A stretch of DNA of 64,000 bases, from the NCBI GenBank assembly GCA_943787425.1, contig CALSMJ010000001.1, positions 682,001 to 746,000 on the forward strand, given 5' to 3'. Shown here piece by piece: positions 45,800 to 54,818 of the stretch; position 1 is the first letter of the stretch; each line of letters opens with the position of its first letter. The translations under genes and the position numbers were made by a program. The notes under the pieces were generated by a model. It did not search any database. It was given only the letters and a program-made list of their open reading frames with translations, and was not told the origin of the DNA. Source of the DNA: an uncultured Pseudomonadales bacterium (GTDB taxonomy: Bacteria > Pseudomonadota > Gammaproteobacteria > Pseudomonadales > Azotimanducaceae).

Positions 45800-45860
45800 C
45801 TCGCGACGGGTAATCCCACCGAATCTTTCCGCCTGATCCGGGTTAGACCCGAGGCGAGCC
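45800..45860 (-). promoter_or_regulatory. Structured leader before the carotenoid oxygenase gene
   Basis: Within the short leader, two hairpins are predicted by eye. One has stem CGCCT/AGGCG (45830-45834 with 45852-45856) and an inner stem CGGGT/ACCCG (45839-45843 with 45847-45851), broken by a 4-base bulge. A second, GGG/CCC across TAAT, lies at 45808-45817. No known riboswitch consensus was recognised. Confidence 0.35.
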
Positions 45861-45922
45861 CCCAGCCACCGATTACACGCTCATCCTAAACACCGCTGCC
45901 GCACCCAGCTGACTCGGCGGCG

Positions 45923-46537
45923 TTAAGCTCCCACATTTTTCGCGCGCGCGTAACTCTCTCGACCATAACAGGCTGACAACCAATCCTTAACCGCCGGCCA
46001 ATCACTAAAATCGAACTCAAGCATCTTCAGTAAATCCATCACCCCAGATACATTCAAGTCAGCCAGAGTGAAATCATCCCCCAGCAAATAGTCTTGATCG
46101 GATAACGTTGCATTGAGCACGTTGAGCGGCCGGCTTAAACCCTTCGTAGCACGCTCTATAATGCCTGCATCGCGCTGCCCTTCAGGGGTGAAAAATTGTT
46201 GAATCACGATTTGCATTTGCAGCGGCTCGATCTCGCTAATCCCCCAAATTGACCATTGCACGGTTCGCGCTTCCCCGCCATCGGCTTCAGGAATGAAGTG
46301 TTGACCGTAATGTTTCGCCAGGTACAGGTTGATCGCCATCGATTCAAACAAGGTGAGGTCACCATCGACCAAGGCGGGAATTCGGCCATTCGGATTGATT
46401 CGAAGATACGCCTCGGCTTGGTTGTCGCCCCGAAACGACGTTGGGACATGCTCATAGGCTAGGTTGATCTCCTCAGCGGCCCAAATAGAGCGAAATGCGC
46501 GTGACCCAGCGGTCCCATATAAAACAGGTAGACTCAC
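45923..46537 (-). CDS. Glutathione S-transferase-like protein
   Basis: A 204-residue two-domain protein: thioredoxin-fold N-terminus (LYGTAGSRAFRSIWAAEEI, then NPNGRIPALVDGDLTLFESMAI) and an all-helical C-terminus with DDFTLADLNVSG. The FESMAI segment is the glutathione-binding motif. Start GTG 46537 is preceded by AAGGAG. Conjugation or reduction of an electrophile is the general role; substrate unknown. Confidence 0.88.
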   Translation of the reverse strand: MSLPVLYGTAGSRAFRSIWAAEEINLAYEHVPTSFRGDNQAEAYLRINPNGRIPALVDGDLTLFESMAINLYLAKHYGQHFIPEADGGEARTVQWSIWGISEIEPLQMQIVIQQFFTPEGQRDAGIIERATKGLSRPLNVLNATLSDQDYLLGDDFTLADLNVSGVMDLLKMLEFDFSDWPAVKDWLSACYGRESYARAKNVGA

Positions 46538-46718
46538 CTCCCTGACTCCTTAATCTTCTCAGTGCAAAGACCATAACATGGGTTAGCTTCAGGCGGGCGA
46601 TTGTTGTAACCCGATTGGCGACAGATCCGCTGAGTAAACCTTTGCAGGCTGTTTCACGACCGATTGATGGATGTGACTCGGGTAACAGACAGCCTTAGCA
46701 CTGCGATTAACGACACGA

Positions 46719-47903
46719 CTAGAGCGCTTTGGGTCTAACACTCGTCAAAAAATCATTAAGGAAGCATCCGGCCGGATCGAACGCGTCTCGAAGGCGCCAC
46801 CAATCAAGCCACCTGGGATACTGCGCCATGAAATCAGCGCCCTGCCCATAGTGCACTTTGCCCCAATGCGGTCGACCTTGGTATTTTTTGAAGACCGCTT
46901 CACAGGCTTGGTAATAAGCGCGCTCATCATTGCGCACATCCTCATGAACAGAAATTGTAACCGTGTCTCGCTCAAAAGCATTGGATAGCCAACTGTCATC
47001 GCGGGCCAAAGTGCGGTATTCCACGGGCCACTGTACGTCTGTAAATCGATGCAAGAGCAGATCACGGATGTCCGCAAAACACGCTGGGCCATCCTTTGCC
47101 GCGACCGAGTATTCCATCTCGGTATGCAAATGCGGTCTGTGGTTCGGCAATACTTCAAAGTTCCAACCACAGCGCTCGCCCTCCTCGCCAATCGGATACT
47201 CAGGTGGGTCTTGGGTTTCGTGTAAGGTTTTAACGAGCGCGGCATCTTGTCGCGGCTGCCAAAAGAACTCGAATCGCGCGCCACTGGCGCTCAAGGCTTC
47301 TAGATTTTCGAGCACCGCCGCACCACTTAAAGTGTTGCTCTGCTCACGAAGCTTAAATGCGGGCCGTAAATTGAGCTCTATCTCGGTCACCACACCGAAG
47401 GCGCCCAATCCAACCTTTAAGGCCTCAAAATCATCGCCAAGTGTTGCCTTCGAACAGACCCGAGGCTGTCCGACGCCATCAACAAGGGTCATGGATTCAA
47501 TCGATGCCGACAGGTTTTGTAACTGGCTACCGGATCCATGGGTTCCGGTTGCGCAGGCACCAGCCAAAAATTGTCGATCAATATCACCCTGATTGAGAAG
47601 CGCAAGACCCTGATCATGAAGTGTTCTCCCAAGCATGTAGATGGGGGTAGCACCCCATATCTTGGCGCGCTGAAGGGCAACATCGGCTGCAATAACGCCC
47701 GACAAACCCGAGATATCGAGCACATGATCCGCGCCGACCACGAGCGGCGCATGACTGTGGCCGGCCCCTGCAACGCGCAACCGTTTGCCCGGCGTTTCTG
47801 AAAGTCGCTTCACGACGGCTGAAATATCGTCAATACTGCGCGCAAAGTGAATCGCATCAACCTTGCTACGCTGTTTACCGGACCAATTTTGCCAATGCGG
47901 CAT
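46719..47903 (-). CDS. FAD-linked oxidoreductase, sugar-lactone-oxidase-like
   Basis: A 394-residue VAO-family flavoprotein. Its N-terminal FAD domain has RVAGAGHSHAPLVVGADHVLDIS and DRQFLAGACATGTHGSGSQL; the C-terminal half is like D-arabinono- or L-gulono-lactone oxidases (the final HWGKVHYGQGADFM and RDAFDPAGCFLNDFL). ATG 47903 has GGAG nine bases upstream; an extra 34 residues are open upstream. Such enzymes oxidise sugar lactones or aldoses, but the substrate here is unknown. Confidence 0.86.
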   Translation of the reverse strand: MPHWQNWSGKQRSKVDAIHFARSIDDISAVVKRLSETPGKRLRVAGAGHSHAPLVVGADHVLDISGLSGVIAADVALQRAKIWGATPIYMLGRTLHDQGLALLNQGDIDRQFLAGACATGTHGSGSQLQNLSASIESMTLVDGVGQPRVCSKATLGDDFEALKVGLGAFGVVTEIELNLRPAFKLREQSNTLSGAAVLENLEALSASGARFEFFWQPRQDAALVKTLHETQDPPEYPIGEEGERCGWNFEVLPNHRPHLHTEMEYSVAAKDGPACFADIRDLLLHRFTDVQWPVEYRTLARDDSWLSNAFERDTVTISVHEDVRNDERAYYQACEAVFKKYQGRPHWGKVHYGQGADFMAQYPRWLDWWRLRDAFDPAGCFLNDFLTSVRPKAL

Positions 47904-48043
47904 GCCTTCGCGCTCCTTTTTTCTATCGCGACCGACAACAAGCGTTGCCTTCCGACTATATTGATACAGGCATCGATTGGGATCCAGTCCGGATCTCAAG
48001 GCCATAACACACCGGTCACATTCTCTTGCCGTACAAATTCTAC

Positions 48044-48300
48044 GCTCAGGGCTGTCTACAAAAGCTCAGGGCTGTTTACAAAATCCGCTCAGGGCTGTCT
48101 ACAAAAGCTCAGGACTGTTTACAAAATCCGCTCAGGGCTGTCTATAAGAGCTCAGGGCTGTTCATAAAACACGCTCAGGGCTGTTTACAAAACCCGCTCA
48201 GGGCTGTTTACAAAACCCGCTCAGGGCTGTTTACAATATACGCTCAGGGCTGTTTACAATATACGCTCAGGGCTGTCCATAAAATACGCTCAGGGCTGTT
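48044..48300. repeat. Tandem minisatellite, 20/23-bp unit, eleven full copies plus a partial
   Basis: Units begin with GCTCAGGGCTGT and continue TTACAAAA-like; start positions are 48044, 48064, 48087, 48107, 48130, 48150, 48173, 48196, 48219, 48242, 48265 and 48288. The first six alternate 20 and 23 bases; later units are all 23. The final unit diverges after the core. The array lies between the flavoprotein gene (read leftward) and the carboxylase genes (read rightward). Open frames across it are repetitive and have no support as genes. The rest of 47904-48531 holds the two promoters presumably, and a short CCGTT-AACGG hairpin at 48306-48317. Confidence 0.95.
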
Positions 48301-48531
48301 GCGAACCGTTTTAACGGCAGTCGAGGCTCAAGCTGAACAGAGCCCCGGGTCCTGCACGCATGCCAACGGGCATACCGGGCCTTCAAATGTTGACCAAAAT
48401 CAATGTCCTCGCGCGCGAAGTTTGATACTGTCTGATGAAACAAAATCTGCGGGCCTTCAGACATCAGCCGGCATTCGATCGCCGTGAATCTGAAGCGAAC
48501 CGCAGACCTTAAAAAAGTGAAAGGAGAAACA

Positions 48532-50163
48532 ATGGCCGCTTTAGAGACAAAGGTTGACCGCCGATCGGAGCAGTTTCAAAAAAACAGCCAAGACATGATG
48601 GCGATGCTCGCCCAACTAGAAGACCTTCATGCGGAGGTCGAGGCTGGCGGGGGCGTTGAGGCGATGAATCGCTTGAGTTCCCGTAACAAGCAACCCGTTC
48701 GCGAACGAATTGCCTTGGTTCTTGACGAGGATGCTCCCTTCTTGGAAATCAGTCCGCTCGCCGGTTGGCGTTCCAACGTCTCGGTCGGATCTGGTTTCAT
48801 CGTGGGCATCGGCGTGGTCTCTGGTATCGAGTGTCTGATCCTAGGTCATGACCCGTCGGTTCGTGCTGGCGCGTTTAACGAATTCAATCAGAAAAAATTG
48901 ATGCGGGGACTTGAAATCGCACGGGAAAATCGTTTGCCCTACATCCAGCTGGTTGAATCTGCCGGGGCGGATCTTAGAGGCGACTCGGGCGAGGACCCTG
49001 AGGCGGCCATTCGGCGCGGTATCGATCATTTTGCAGAATCGGGCCGATTGTTTTACGAAATCAGTGAATTATCCAAACTCCGAATACCCACCATTTCAGT
49101 TGTCTTCGGCGCATCCACCGCAGGCGGTGCCTACCAACCCGGTATGAGTGACTACAATATCCTCATTAAAAAACAATCAAAGGTTTTTCTCGGCGGGCCA
49201 CCCCTCGTCAAAATGGCGACAGGGGAAGATGCCGATGAAGAAAGTCTGGGCGGCGCCGACATGCACACAACCATCTCAGGCCTCGGCGACTATTTAGCCG
49301 ATGATGAACACGACGGCATTCGAATCTGCCGAGAGGTTGTGGCGCACCTCAACTGGCAGAAGTTAGGTCCGAACCCCGCGCCGGATGCACCACCGCCTGT
49401 CCAGGATCCAGAAGATTTACTTGGTCTGGTTTCAAAGGACCTCAAAACACCCTTCGATATCCGAGAAGTCATCAACCGGATCACCGATGGCTCAGAATTC
49501 GAGGAGTTCAAACCGCTCTATGGCCCCACGCTTGTTTGCGGCTGGAGCAGAATTCACGGCTACCCCGTGGGCATCCTAGGCAACAATGGTGCGTTGTTTT
49601 CGGAATCCGCTGAAAAAGCCGCACAGTTCATCCAACTCTGTAATCAGATCCATACACCCCTTGTCTTTCTCCACAACATTACTGGCTATATTGTCGGCAC
49701 AGAATTCGAACAAGGGGGCATTACCAAGAACGGTTCGAAAATGATCAACGCCGTCTCAAATTCAACGGTGCCGCACATTAGCATTATTGTCGGTGCGTCC
49801 TATGGCGCCGGGAACTACGGCATGAGTGGTCGCGCCTTTGGCACGCGTTTCACCTTTATTTGGCCCAGCGCCAAGATCGCCGTAATGGGGCCCAAGCAAA
49901 TGGCCGGTGTTATGAGCATCATTGGTCGCGCCTCTTCAGAGCGACGTGGGATTGCGTTCGATGAAGAAGCTGACGCCGCCCGCGCCGAAGTCGCTGAATA
50001 CTGGGCGGAGGAGCGTTCAAAAGGGCTCTACGCCACTTCCCGGGTGACAGACGACGGCATGATTGATCCACGCGACACCCGAGATGTGATCGGCATCACC
50101 CTATCGACCTGCCATAACAATACGATCCAAGGCACTAAGGAGTTCGGCACATGGCGAATGTAA
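48532..50163 (+). CDS. Biotin-dependent acyl-CoA carboxylase, carboxyltransferase (beta) subunit
   Basis: A 543-residue crotonase-fold carboxyltransferase that moves carboxyl from biotin to an acyl-CoA. Seen are SRNKQPVRERIALVLD, the oxyanion GASTAGGAYQPGMSDYNI, a later GASYGAGNYGMSGRAFG and GPKQMAGVMSI. ATG 48532 is preceded by AAAGGAG. It overlaps the alpha-subunit gene by 13 bases. Methylcrotonyl-, geranyl- and propionyl-CoA carboxylase are all candidates; the AtuA-like gene downstream favours a geranyl-CoA (Atu) or related branched substrate. Confidence 0.93.
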   Translation: MAALETKVDRRSEQFQKNSQDMMAMLAQLEDLHAEVEAGGGVEAMNRLSSRNKQPVRERIALVLDEDAPFLEISPLAGWRSNVSVGSGFIVGIGVVSGIECLILGHDPSVRAGAFNEFNQKKLMRGLEIARENRLPYIQLVESAGADLRGDSGEDPEAAIRRGIDHFAESGRLFYEISELSKLRIPTISVVFGASTAGGAYQPGMSDYNILIKKQSKVFLGGPPLVKMATGEDADEESLGGADMHTTISGLGDYLADDEHDGIRICREVVAHLNWQKLGPNPAPDAPPPVQDPEDLLGLVSKDLKTPFDIREVINRITDGSEFEEFKPLYGPTLVCGWSRIHGYPVGILGNNGALFSESAEKAAQFIQLCNQIHTPLVFLHNITGYIVGTEFEQGGITKNGSKMINAVSNSTVPHISIIVGASYGAGNYGMSGRAFGTRFTFIWPSAKIAVMGPKQMAGVMSIIGRASSERRGIAFDEEADAARAEVAEYWAEERSKGLYATSRVTDDGMIDPRDTRDVIGITLSTCHNNTIQGTKEFGTWRM

Positions 50164-52145
50164 CCCCAATACGAAAAATTCTGATTGCGAATCGCGGCGA
50201 AATTGCTCGCCGCATTATTCGAACGGCGAAGGATATGGGCATTGCAACGGTTGCAATCTATTCTGACACGGATGCCTTTGCCCCATTTGTACTGGAGGCC
50301 GACACAGCCATCGCCTTAAGTGGTACCACACCAGCTGAAACCTACCTTGACACCGAGCAGGTCCTTGAGGCTTGCCGTGTGAGCGGCGCTGATGCCTTGC
50401 ACCCCGGCTATGGCTTTCTTTCCGAAAATACGAGTTTCGCCCAAGCGGTTCAGGCCTCTGGCATGATTTTTATTGGGCCATCAACCACTGCGATCGATCA
50501 GATGGGCGACAAGCTCTCGGCAAAAGCACTGATGCAGGCCGCCGGTGTGCCGACCCTGCCCGCGATAGCCCTGACGGGCTCTGAAGACTTGGCCGCAGCG
50601 GGCGAAAGTATTGGTTATCCTGTTTTGGTTAAAGCCTCTGCTGGCGGGGGTGGTCGCGGTATGCGCGTGGTTGAAACCCCGCAGGCACTTGAAGCGGCAG
50701 TCGCATCCGCACAGCGAGAAGCCGGCGCTGCGTTCGGAGATGATACCGTTTTCTTAGAACGATGGCTGAGCAGTTCTCGGCATGTTGAAATCCAGGTCCT
50801 TGGCGACCAATTAGGGCACGTCGTGCATTGCTTTGAGCGAGAATGTTCCATCCAAAGACGTCACCAAAAAATAATTGAAGAAGCACCCTCCCCAGCAGTA
50901 ACCGACGCCATTCGCGCTGCTATGGGCGATGCCGCAGTTGCCGCCGCAAAAGCGATTGGTTACTACTCTGCTGGCACGGTTGAATTCTTGCTTTCGGGTG
51001 ATGAGTTTTTCTTTCTCGAGGTGAATACGAGACTGCAGGTAGAGCATCCCATCACGGAAGAAATCACTGGCCTGGATCTCGTTCGGGAACAAATCCGCGT
51101 CGCAGAGGGCCATGCCCTTGAATTCGAGCAGAAGGATCTCAGGATCTCAGGCCATGCGATCGAAGCCAGAATTTACGCTGAGAATCCAGCGCGCGACTTT
51201 CTCCCTGCACCCGGCACGATCAAAGCCTGGCAACCCTCGACCGTTGCCAAGGCTCGATTTGATTCAGGCATTGAAACTGGCAGCATTATTGGAACGCAAT
51301 TTGACCCTATGATCGCGAAGGTCATTGTGCATGCTAAAACACGAGCCGAGGCCATATCCCGCCTGGCCCGAGTGCTCGAAACAACGCGCATTCAAGGGCT
51401 AACCACCAATCGAGATTTTTTGGTCGCAACCCTTCGAACCCAAGCTTTTTTAGAAGGCGATACCACAACGGACTTCATCGAGCGTGTCAACCCAGCACGG
51501 GAAGCCATCGTCGACGACCAACATTTACATCAGGCTGCGATCGCCGCAGCAATCGAATTACGCGCTCAGCGTCAGAGGCAGGCGCAGGTTCTGAAGAACA
51601 TTCCCAGAGGCTGGCGCAATTCGCACTTGCCACCGCAACGGGTTTCCTTCAAATACCAAGCCGTTGAACTCAACCTTGAATACCGGACCGAGCGGGACCA
51701 ATCTTTGCGCTTCAGTGTGAATGGTGAGCCCTGCCACTGCCAGGTTTATGAAGCTGGCGAGGGGGTCGTAGATTGCCGAATCGGCGCCCAGCGATTGCGC
51801 TTTGAGGTCAACGCGTACGATGACGAGTTGCTGGTTCATGGGCCTAATGGCGACATGACCCTGCTGCGAAAGCCCCGCTTTCCAAGGAAAGATGTCGACG
51901 GCCTCAATGGCGGCCTGACAGCGCCCATGCCGGGCAAAATTCTGGCCGTCAAGACGGCCAACAATGCAAAGGTTTTAAAAGGCGATACGCTCATCATTTT
52001 GGAAGCGATGAAAATGGAACATCAAATCCTTGCACCGCGCGATGGCGAGATTGCCAGTGTTAAAGTGATCGAAGGTGACCAAGTCAACAATGGGGAACTG
52101 CTGATTGAAATGAAAGATCCGGAGACTGCAGGAGACGCATCGTGA
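50151..52145 (+). CDS. Biotin-dependent acyl-CoA carboxylase, biotin carboxylase (alpha) subunit
   Basis: A 664-residue subunit with three parts: biotin carboxylase (KILIANRGEIARRIIRTAKD, then the ATP-grasp loop ASAGGGGRGMRVVE, HPGYGFLSEN, ECSIQRRHQKIIEEAPSP, VNTRLQVEHPITEEITGLDL), a linker, and a C-terminal biotinyl domain with the biotin lysine in EAMKMEHQ. It carboxylates biotin with ATP and bicarbonate, then passes it to the beta subunit. The stop overlaps the start of the next gene. Confidence 0.94.
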   Translation: MANVTPIRKILIANRGEIARRIIRTAKDMGIATVAIYSDTDAFAPFVLEADTAIALSGTTPAETYLDTEQVLEACRVSGADALHPGYGFLSENTSFAQAVQASGMIFIGPSTTAIDQMGDKLSAKALMQAAGVPTLPAIALTGSEDLAAAGESIGYPVLVKASAGGGGRGMRVVETPQALEAAVASAQREAGAAFGDDTVFLERWLSSSRHVEIQVLGDQLGHVVHCFERECSIQRRHQKIIEEAPSPAVTDAIRAAMGDAAVAAAKAIGYYSAGTVEFLLSGDEFFFLEVNTRLQVEHPITEEITGLDLVREQIRVAEGHALEFEQKDLRISGHAIEARIYAENPARDFLPAPGTIKAWQPSTVAKARFDSGIETGSIIGTQFDPMIAKVIVHAKTRAEAISRLARVLETTRIQGLTTNRDFLVATLRTQAFLEGDTTTDFIERVNPAREAIVDDQHLHQAAIAAAIELRAQRQRQAQVLKNIPRGWRNSHLPPQRVSFKYQAVELNLEYRTERDQSLRFSVNGEPCHCQVYEAGEGVVDCRIGAQRLRFEVNAYDDELLVHGPNGDMTLLRKPRFPRKDVDGLNGGLTAPMPGKILAVKTANNAKVLKGDTLIILEAMKMEHQILAPRDGEIASVKVIEGDQVNNGELLIEMKDPETAGDAS

Positions 52146-52918
52146 CTTCGCAAACCGCAACTCGCTTCGAGATAAAGCAAGGCGCGGCTTGGATTACTCT
52201 GAATCGACCCGAGAACCGAAATGCACTGTCCGCCACGTTGGTTAACGAGTTATATCAGCACCTGCAAGCAGCAAACGAGGATGACGCGGTGCGGTGCGTC
52301 GTGATCACGGGATCGGGCACGGCATTTTGCGCCGGCGCCGACCTAAAAAGCCCTCCTGGGGCCACGATTTCTGGCGCTGCGTCCGTGCCCTATGCGGACG
52401 TTCTCATTGCGATTCAAGAGAGTCCAAAGCCGGTGATCGCGGCCGTCAACGGCGCCGCCTTTGCAGGCGGCCTTGGACTGATCGGGGCTGCTGACATTGT
52501 TGTTGTGGTCGATGACGTTCAATGCAGTTTTTCCGAGGTTCGAATCGGGGTGATTCCCGCTGTGATCAGCGTGGTTTGTCTACCGAAATTAGGCCCCCAT
52601 CACGGCATGAAACTCTTTCTGACAGGCGAACGCTTTAGCGGACGCGATGCCGTTTCAATGGGGCTAGCACATCGCGCCGTGCCCAAAGAAGATCTGGTTA
52701 AAGCCGTCGAGGAAGAGGTTGGCATGATTAACTTGGGTGGTCCTATAGCGGTCAAAGAATGTAAGCGTTTGGTTCGCGCCGTTAGCGCCTGGGATCGAGA
52801 TGAGGCCTTTGCAGAAACGCAACGCTGGAGCGTCAGCATGTTTCAATCTGAAGAGGGCGCCGAGGGCATGGCCGCCTTTCGAGAAAAACGCAGCCCCAAC
52901 TGGGTCGACCAACCTTAA
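52142..52918 (+). CDS. Enoyl-CoA hydratase (LiuC/AtuE-like)
   Basis: A 258-residue crotonase-fold enzyme starting with a GTG that overlaps the carboxylase stop. LNRPENRNALS, GSGTAFCAGADLKSPP and PKPVIAAVNGAAFAGGLGLI are the usual blocks; catalytic Glu positions lie near FSEVRIGVIPAVIS. In Liu/Atu pathways such an enzyme hydrates a methylglutaconyl-CoA or isohexenylglutaconyl-CoA after carboxylation, which suits its place in the operon. This is inference from position. Confidence 0.88.
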   Translation: MTSQTATRFEIKQGAAWITLNRPENRNALSATLVNELYQHLQAANEDDAVRCVVITGSGTAFCAGADLKSPPGATISGAASVPYADVLIAIQESPKPVIAAVNGAAFAGGLGLIGAADIVVVVDDVQCSFSEVRIGVIPAVISVVCLPKLGPHHGMKLFLTGERFSGRDAVSMGLAHRAVPKEDLVKAVEEEVGMINLGGPIAVKECKRLVRAVSAWDRDEAFAETQRWSVSMFQSEEGAEGMAAFREKRSPNWVDQP

Positions 52919-52962
52919 CCGCAGCCCGCCACCCAGATCACAGTACAACATCGGAGTATCTT

Positions 52963-54729
52963 ATGAGCGATATCATCAGAATTGGTAATTGCAGTGGCTT
53001 TTACGGCGACCGCTTAAAGGCTGCACTTGAGATGGTTGAAGGCGGTCCAATTGACGTTTTAACCGGAGACTACTTAGCCGAGCTCACGATGAAAATCTTG
53101 TACGATCAACGCGAGCAGCGCGGCGCCCACTTGGGTTACGTCGGCACCTTTTTGAAGCAGCTTGAAGAGGTGGTTGCGGCATGTCTAGACCGCGGTATTA
53201 AAATTGTGACCAATGCAGGCGGCCTAAACCCCGCCGGACTGACCGAAGAAGTTGAAAAAGTGCTCAAAGCCCAAGGCCTGCAGGCAAAGGTCGCTTATAT
53301 TGATGGCGATGACCTGATGCCAAATCTAGCTGCACTGCAAGCAGCGGGTGAAGCCTTCGTTAATATCGATCAGGGTAAACCGCTCAGTGAGTGTGGTAAT
53401 GAAGTGGTGACCGCCAACACGTATTTCGGCGCCTGGTCGATTAAAGAAGCCTTAGACCTTGGCGCCGACATTGTCATTTGCCCGCGGGTGACCGACGCCG
53501 CGGTCGTCATTGGGCCGGCTGCTTGGAAGTTCAACTGGCAACGCAGTGACTACGATGCCCTGGCGGGCGCGCTCACAGCCGGGCATATCATCGAATGCGG
53601 CGCCCAATGTTGCGGCGGCAATTATTCGTTTATCGAGGAAGTACCGAGTTTTCGCAACGTCGGTTATCCCATTGCCGAAATCTCAGCGGATGGCAGTTTT
53701 GTCGTTACCAAACATGACAATACTGGCGGCCTCATCTCATCGGGCACGGTCACGGCCCAGCTCCTGTATGAAATCGCAACGCCTGCGTATTACAACCCAG
53801 ATGTGATTGCACACTTTGATACGTTAAAAATAGAAGACATCGGCCCACACCGCGTTCGGGTATCGGGTTGCCGCGGCAGCAGCCCACCACCAACCCATAA
53901 GGTTTGCATCAACACCAAAGGGCTATTCAGAAATGGCGTTGAAATTTTATTGACCGGTCTGGACATTGAGAAAAAAGCCGAACTCTATCTCGACCAAATT
54001 TTTCACAACCTAGGCGGTCGAGATCAATTTGAAGACGTTGAGGTTCAGCTCATTCGATCCGACAAAGAAAATCCAAGCAGCAACGAAGAGGGCCACGCGG
54101 CTTTGCGCATTACCTGCCTGTCGTCGGATCCGAAAAAAGTCGGCCGGCTCTTTCAAGCAAAGATCACTGAGCTCGCCTTAGCGACTGTCCCGGGGAACAC
54201 CGGGCGTGGCAACAGCATGGGCGGTGGCGCTGCGACCATTGTTTATTGGCCTGCGCTCATCGATAGCCAGAAGGTCACGGAATTTCTGCACATCGACGGT
54301 CAGACCATTGAAGTGCTGCCGACCCAGCGCCTTGGCTTGCCAGAACAATCCTACCAGCAAACGCCGACTCAGCGATCACCCGTACCAGATGGACCGAAAA
54401 CAACCACAGCCTTTGGCCGCCTGTTCGGCACTCGTTCCGGTGATAAAGGCGGCTGTGCAAACTGTGGGGTCTGGGCCAAAACCGACGAAAGCTTCGCATT
54501 TCTGCACGAATATTTGACCGTTGAGCAATTGAAACGGATGTGTCCCGATGTTGCGCAATACGATATTGAACGCTATGAGCTGCCAAACCTTAGAGCCCTG
54601 AATTTTTACATTAAAGGCATTTTAAAAGATGGGGTGTCATCGAATAACCGAATTGACGGCCAAGCAAAATCCTTTGGGGAGTACCTACGGATGAAACATA
54701 TTGAAGTGCCCGAGCAGCTTCTGGCGTGA
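52963..54729 (+). CDS. atuA: AtuA-like acyclic terpene utilisation protein
   Basis: A 588-residue protein similar to AtuA of Pseudomonas (about 590 residues), containing the DUF1446 fold: IRIGNCSGFYGDRLKAALEM, NAGGLNPAGLTEEVEKVL, GADIVICPRVTDAAVVIGPA and IIECGAQCCGGNYS at the front, then a separate C-terminal region (FGRLFGTRSGDKGGCANCGV). Its molecular role is not settled in the literature I know, but it is required for citronellol or geraniol use. CGGAG precedes ATG 52963. It is the last gene of the carboxylase operon, with a convergent SDR after it. Confidence 0.9.
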   Translation: MSDIIRIGNCSGFYGDRLKAALEMVEGGPIDVLTGDYLAELTMKILYDQREQRGAHLGYVGTFLKQLEEVVAACLDRGIKIVTNAGGLNPAGLTEEVEKVLKAQGLQAKVAYIDGDDLMPNLAALQAAGEAFVNIDQGKPLSECGNEVVTANTYFGAWSIKEALDLGADIVICPRVTDAAVVIGPAAWKFNWQRSDYDALAGALTAGHIIECGAQCCGGNYSFIEEVPSFRNVGYPIAEISADGSFVVTKHDNTGGLISSGTVTAQLLYEIATPAYYNPDVIAHFDTLKIEDIGPHRVRVSGCRGSSPPPTHKVCINTKGLFRNGVEILLTGLDIEKKAELYLDQIFHNLGGRDQFEDVEVQLIRSDKENPSSNEEGHAALRITCLSSDPKKVGRLFQAKITELALATVPGNTGRGNSMGGGAATIVYWPALIDSQKVTEFLHIDGQTIEVLPTQRLGLPEQSYQQTPTQRSPVPDGPKTTTAFGRLFGTRSGDKGGCANCGVWAKTDESFAFLHEYLTVEQLKRMCPDVAQYDIERYELPNLRALNFYIKGILKDGVSSNNRIDGQAKSFGEYLRMKHIEVPEQLLA

Positions 54730-54818
54730 GCTCGGCACGACAGGCTGCTCACCGGTCAACGCGCGCTGCGCCCACTGCAGACGCGTGACCACGCCATCGC
54801 TGTTGCCCTTCACGGCGA

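Noticed and set aside
45800-45860. A second TPP riboswitch before the carotenoid oxygenase gene
   Set aside because: It has CCTGATCCGG-like bases but lacks the CTGAGA and GGGGTG parts; only hairpins remain.
48044-48300. CRISPR array
   Set aside because: Units are directly adjacent with no unique spacers, and no cas genes are in the window.
48026-48487. Open frame of 153 codons through the minisatellite, with repeated Cys-Leu-Tyr residues
   Set aside because: Repeat units alternate in length, so residues simply cycle through frames; no ribosome site or known domain, and other frames across the array are open as well.
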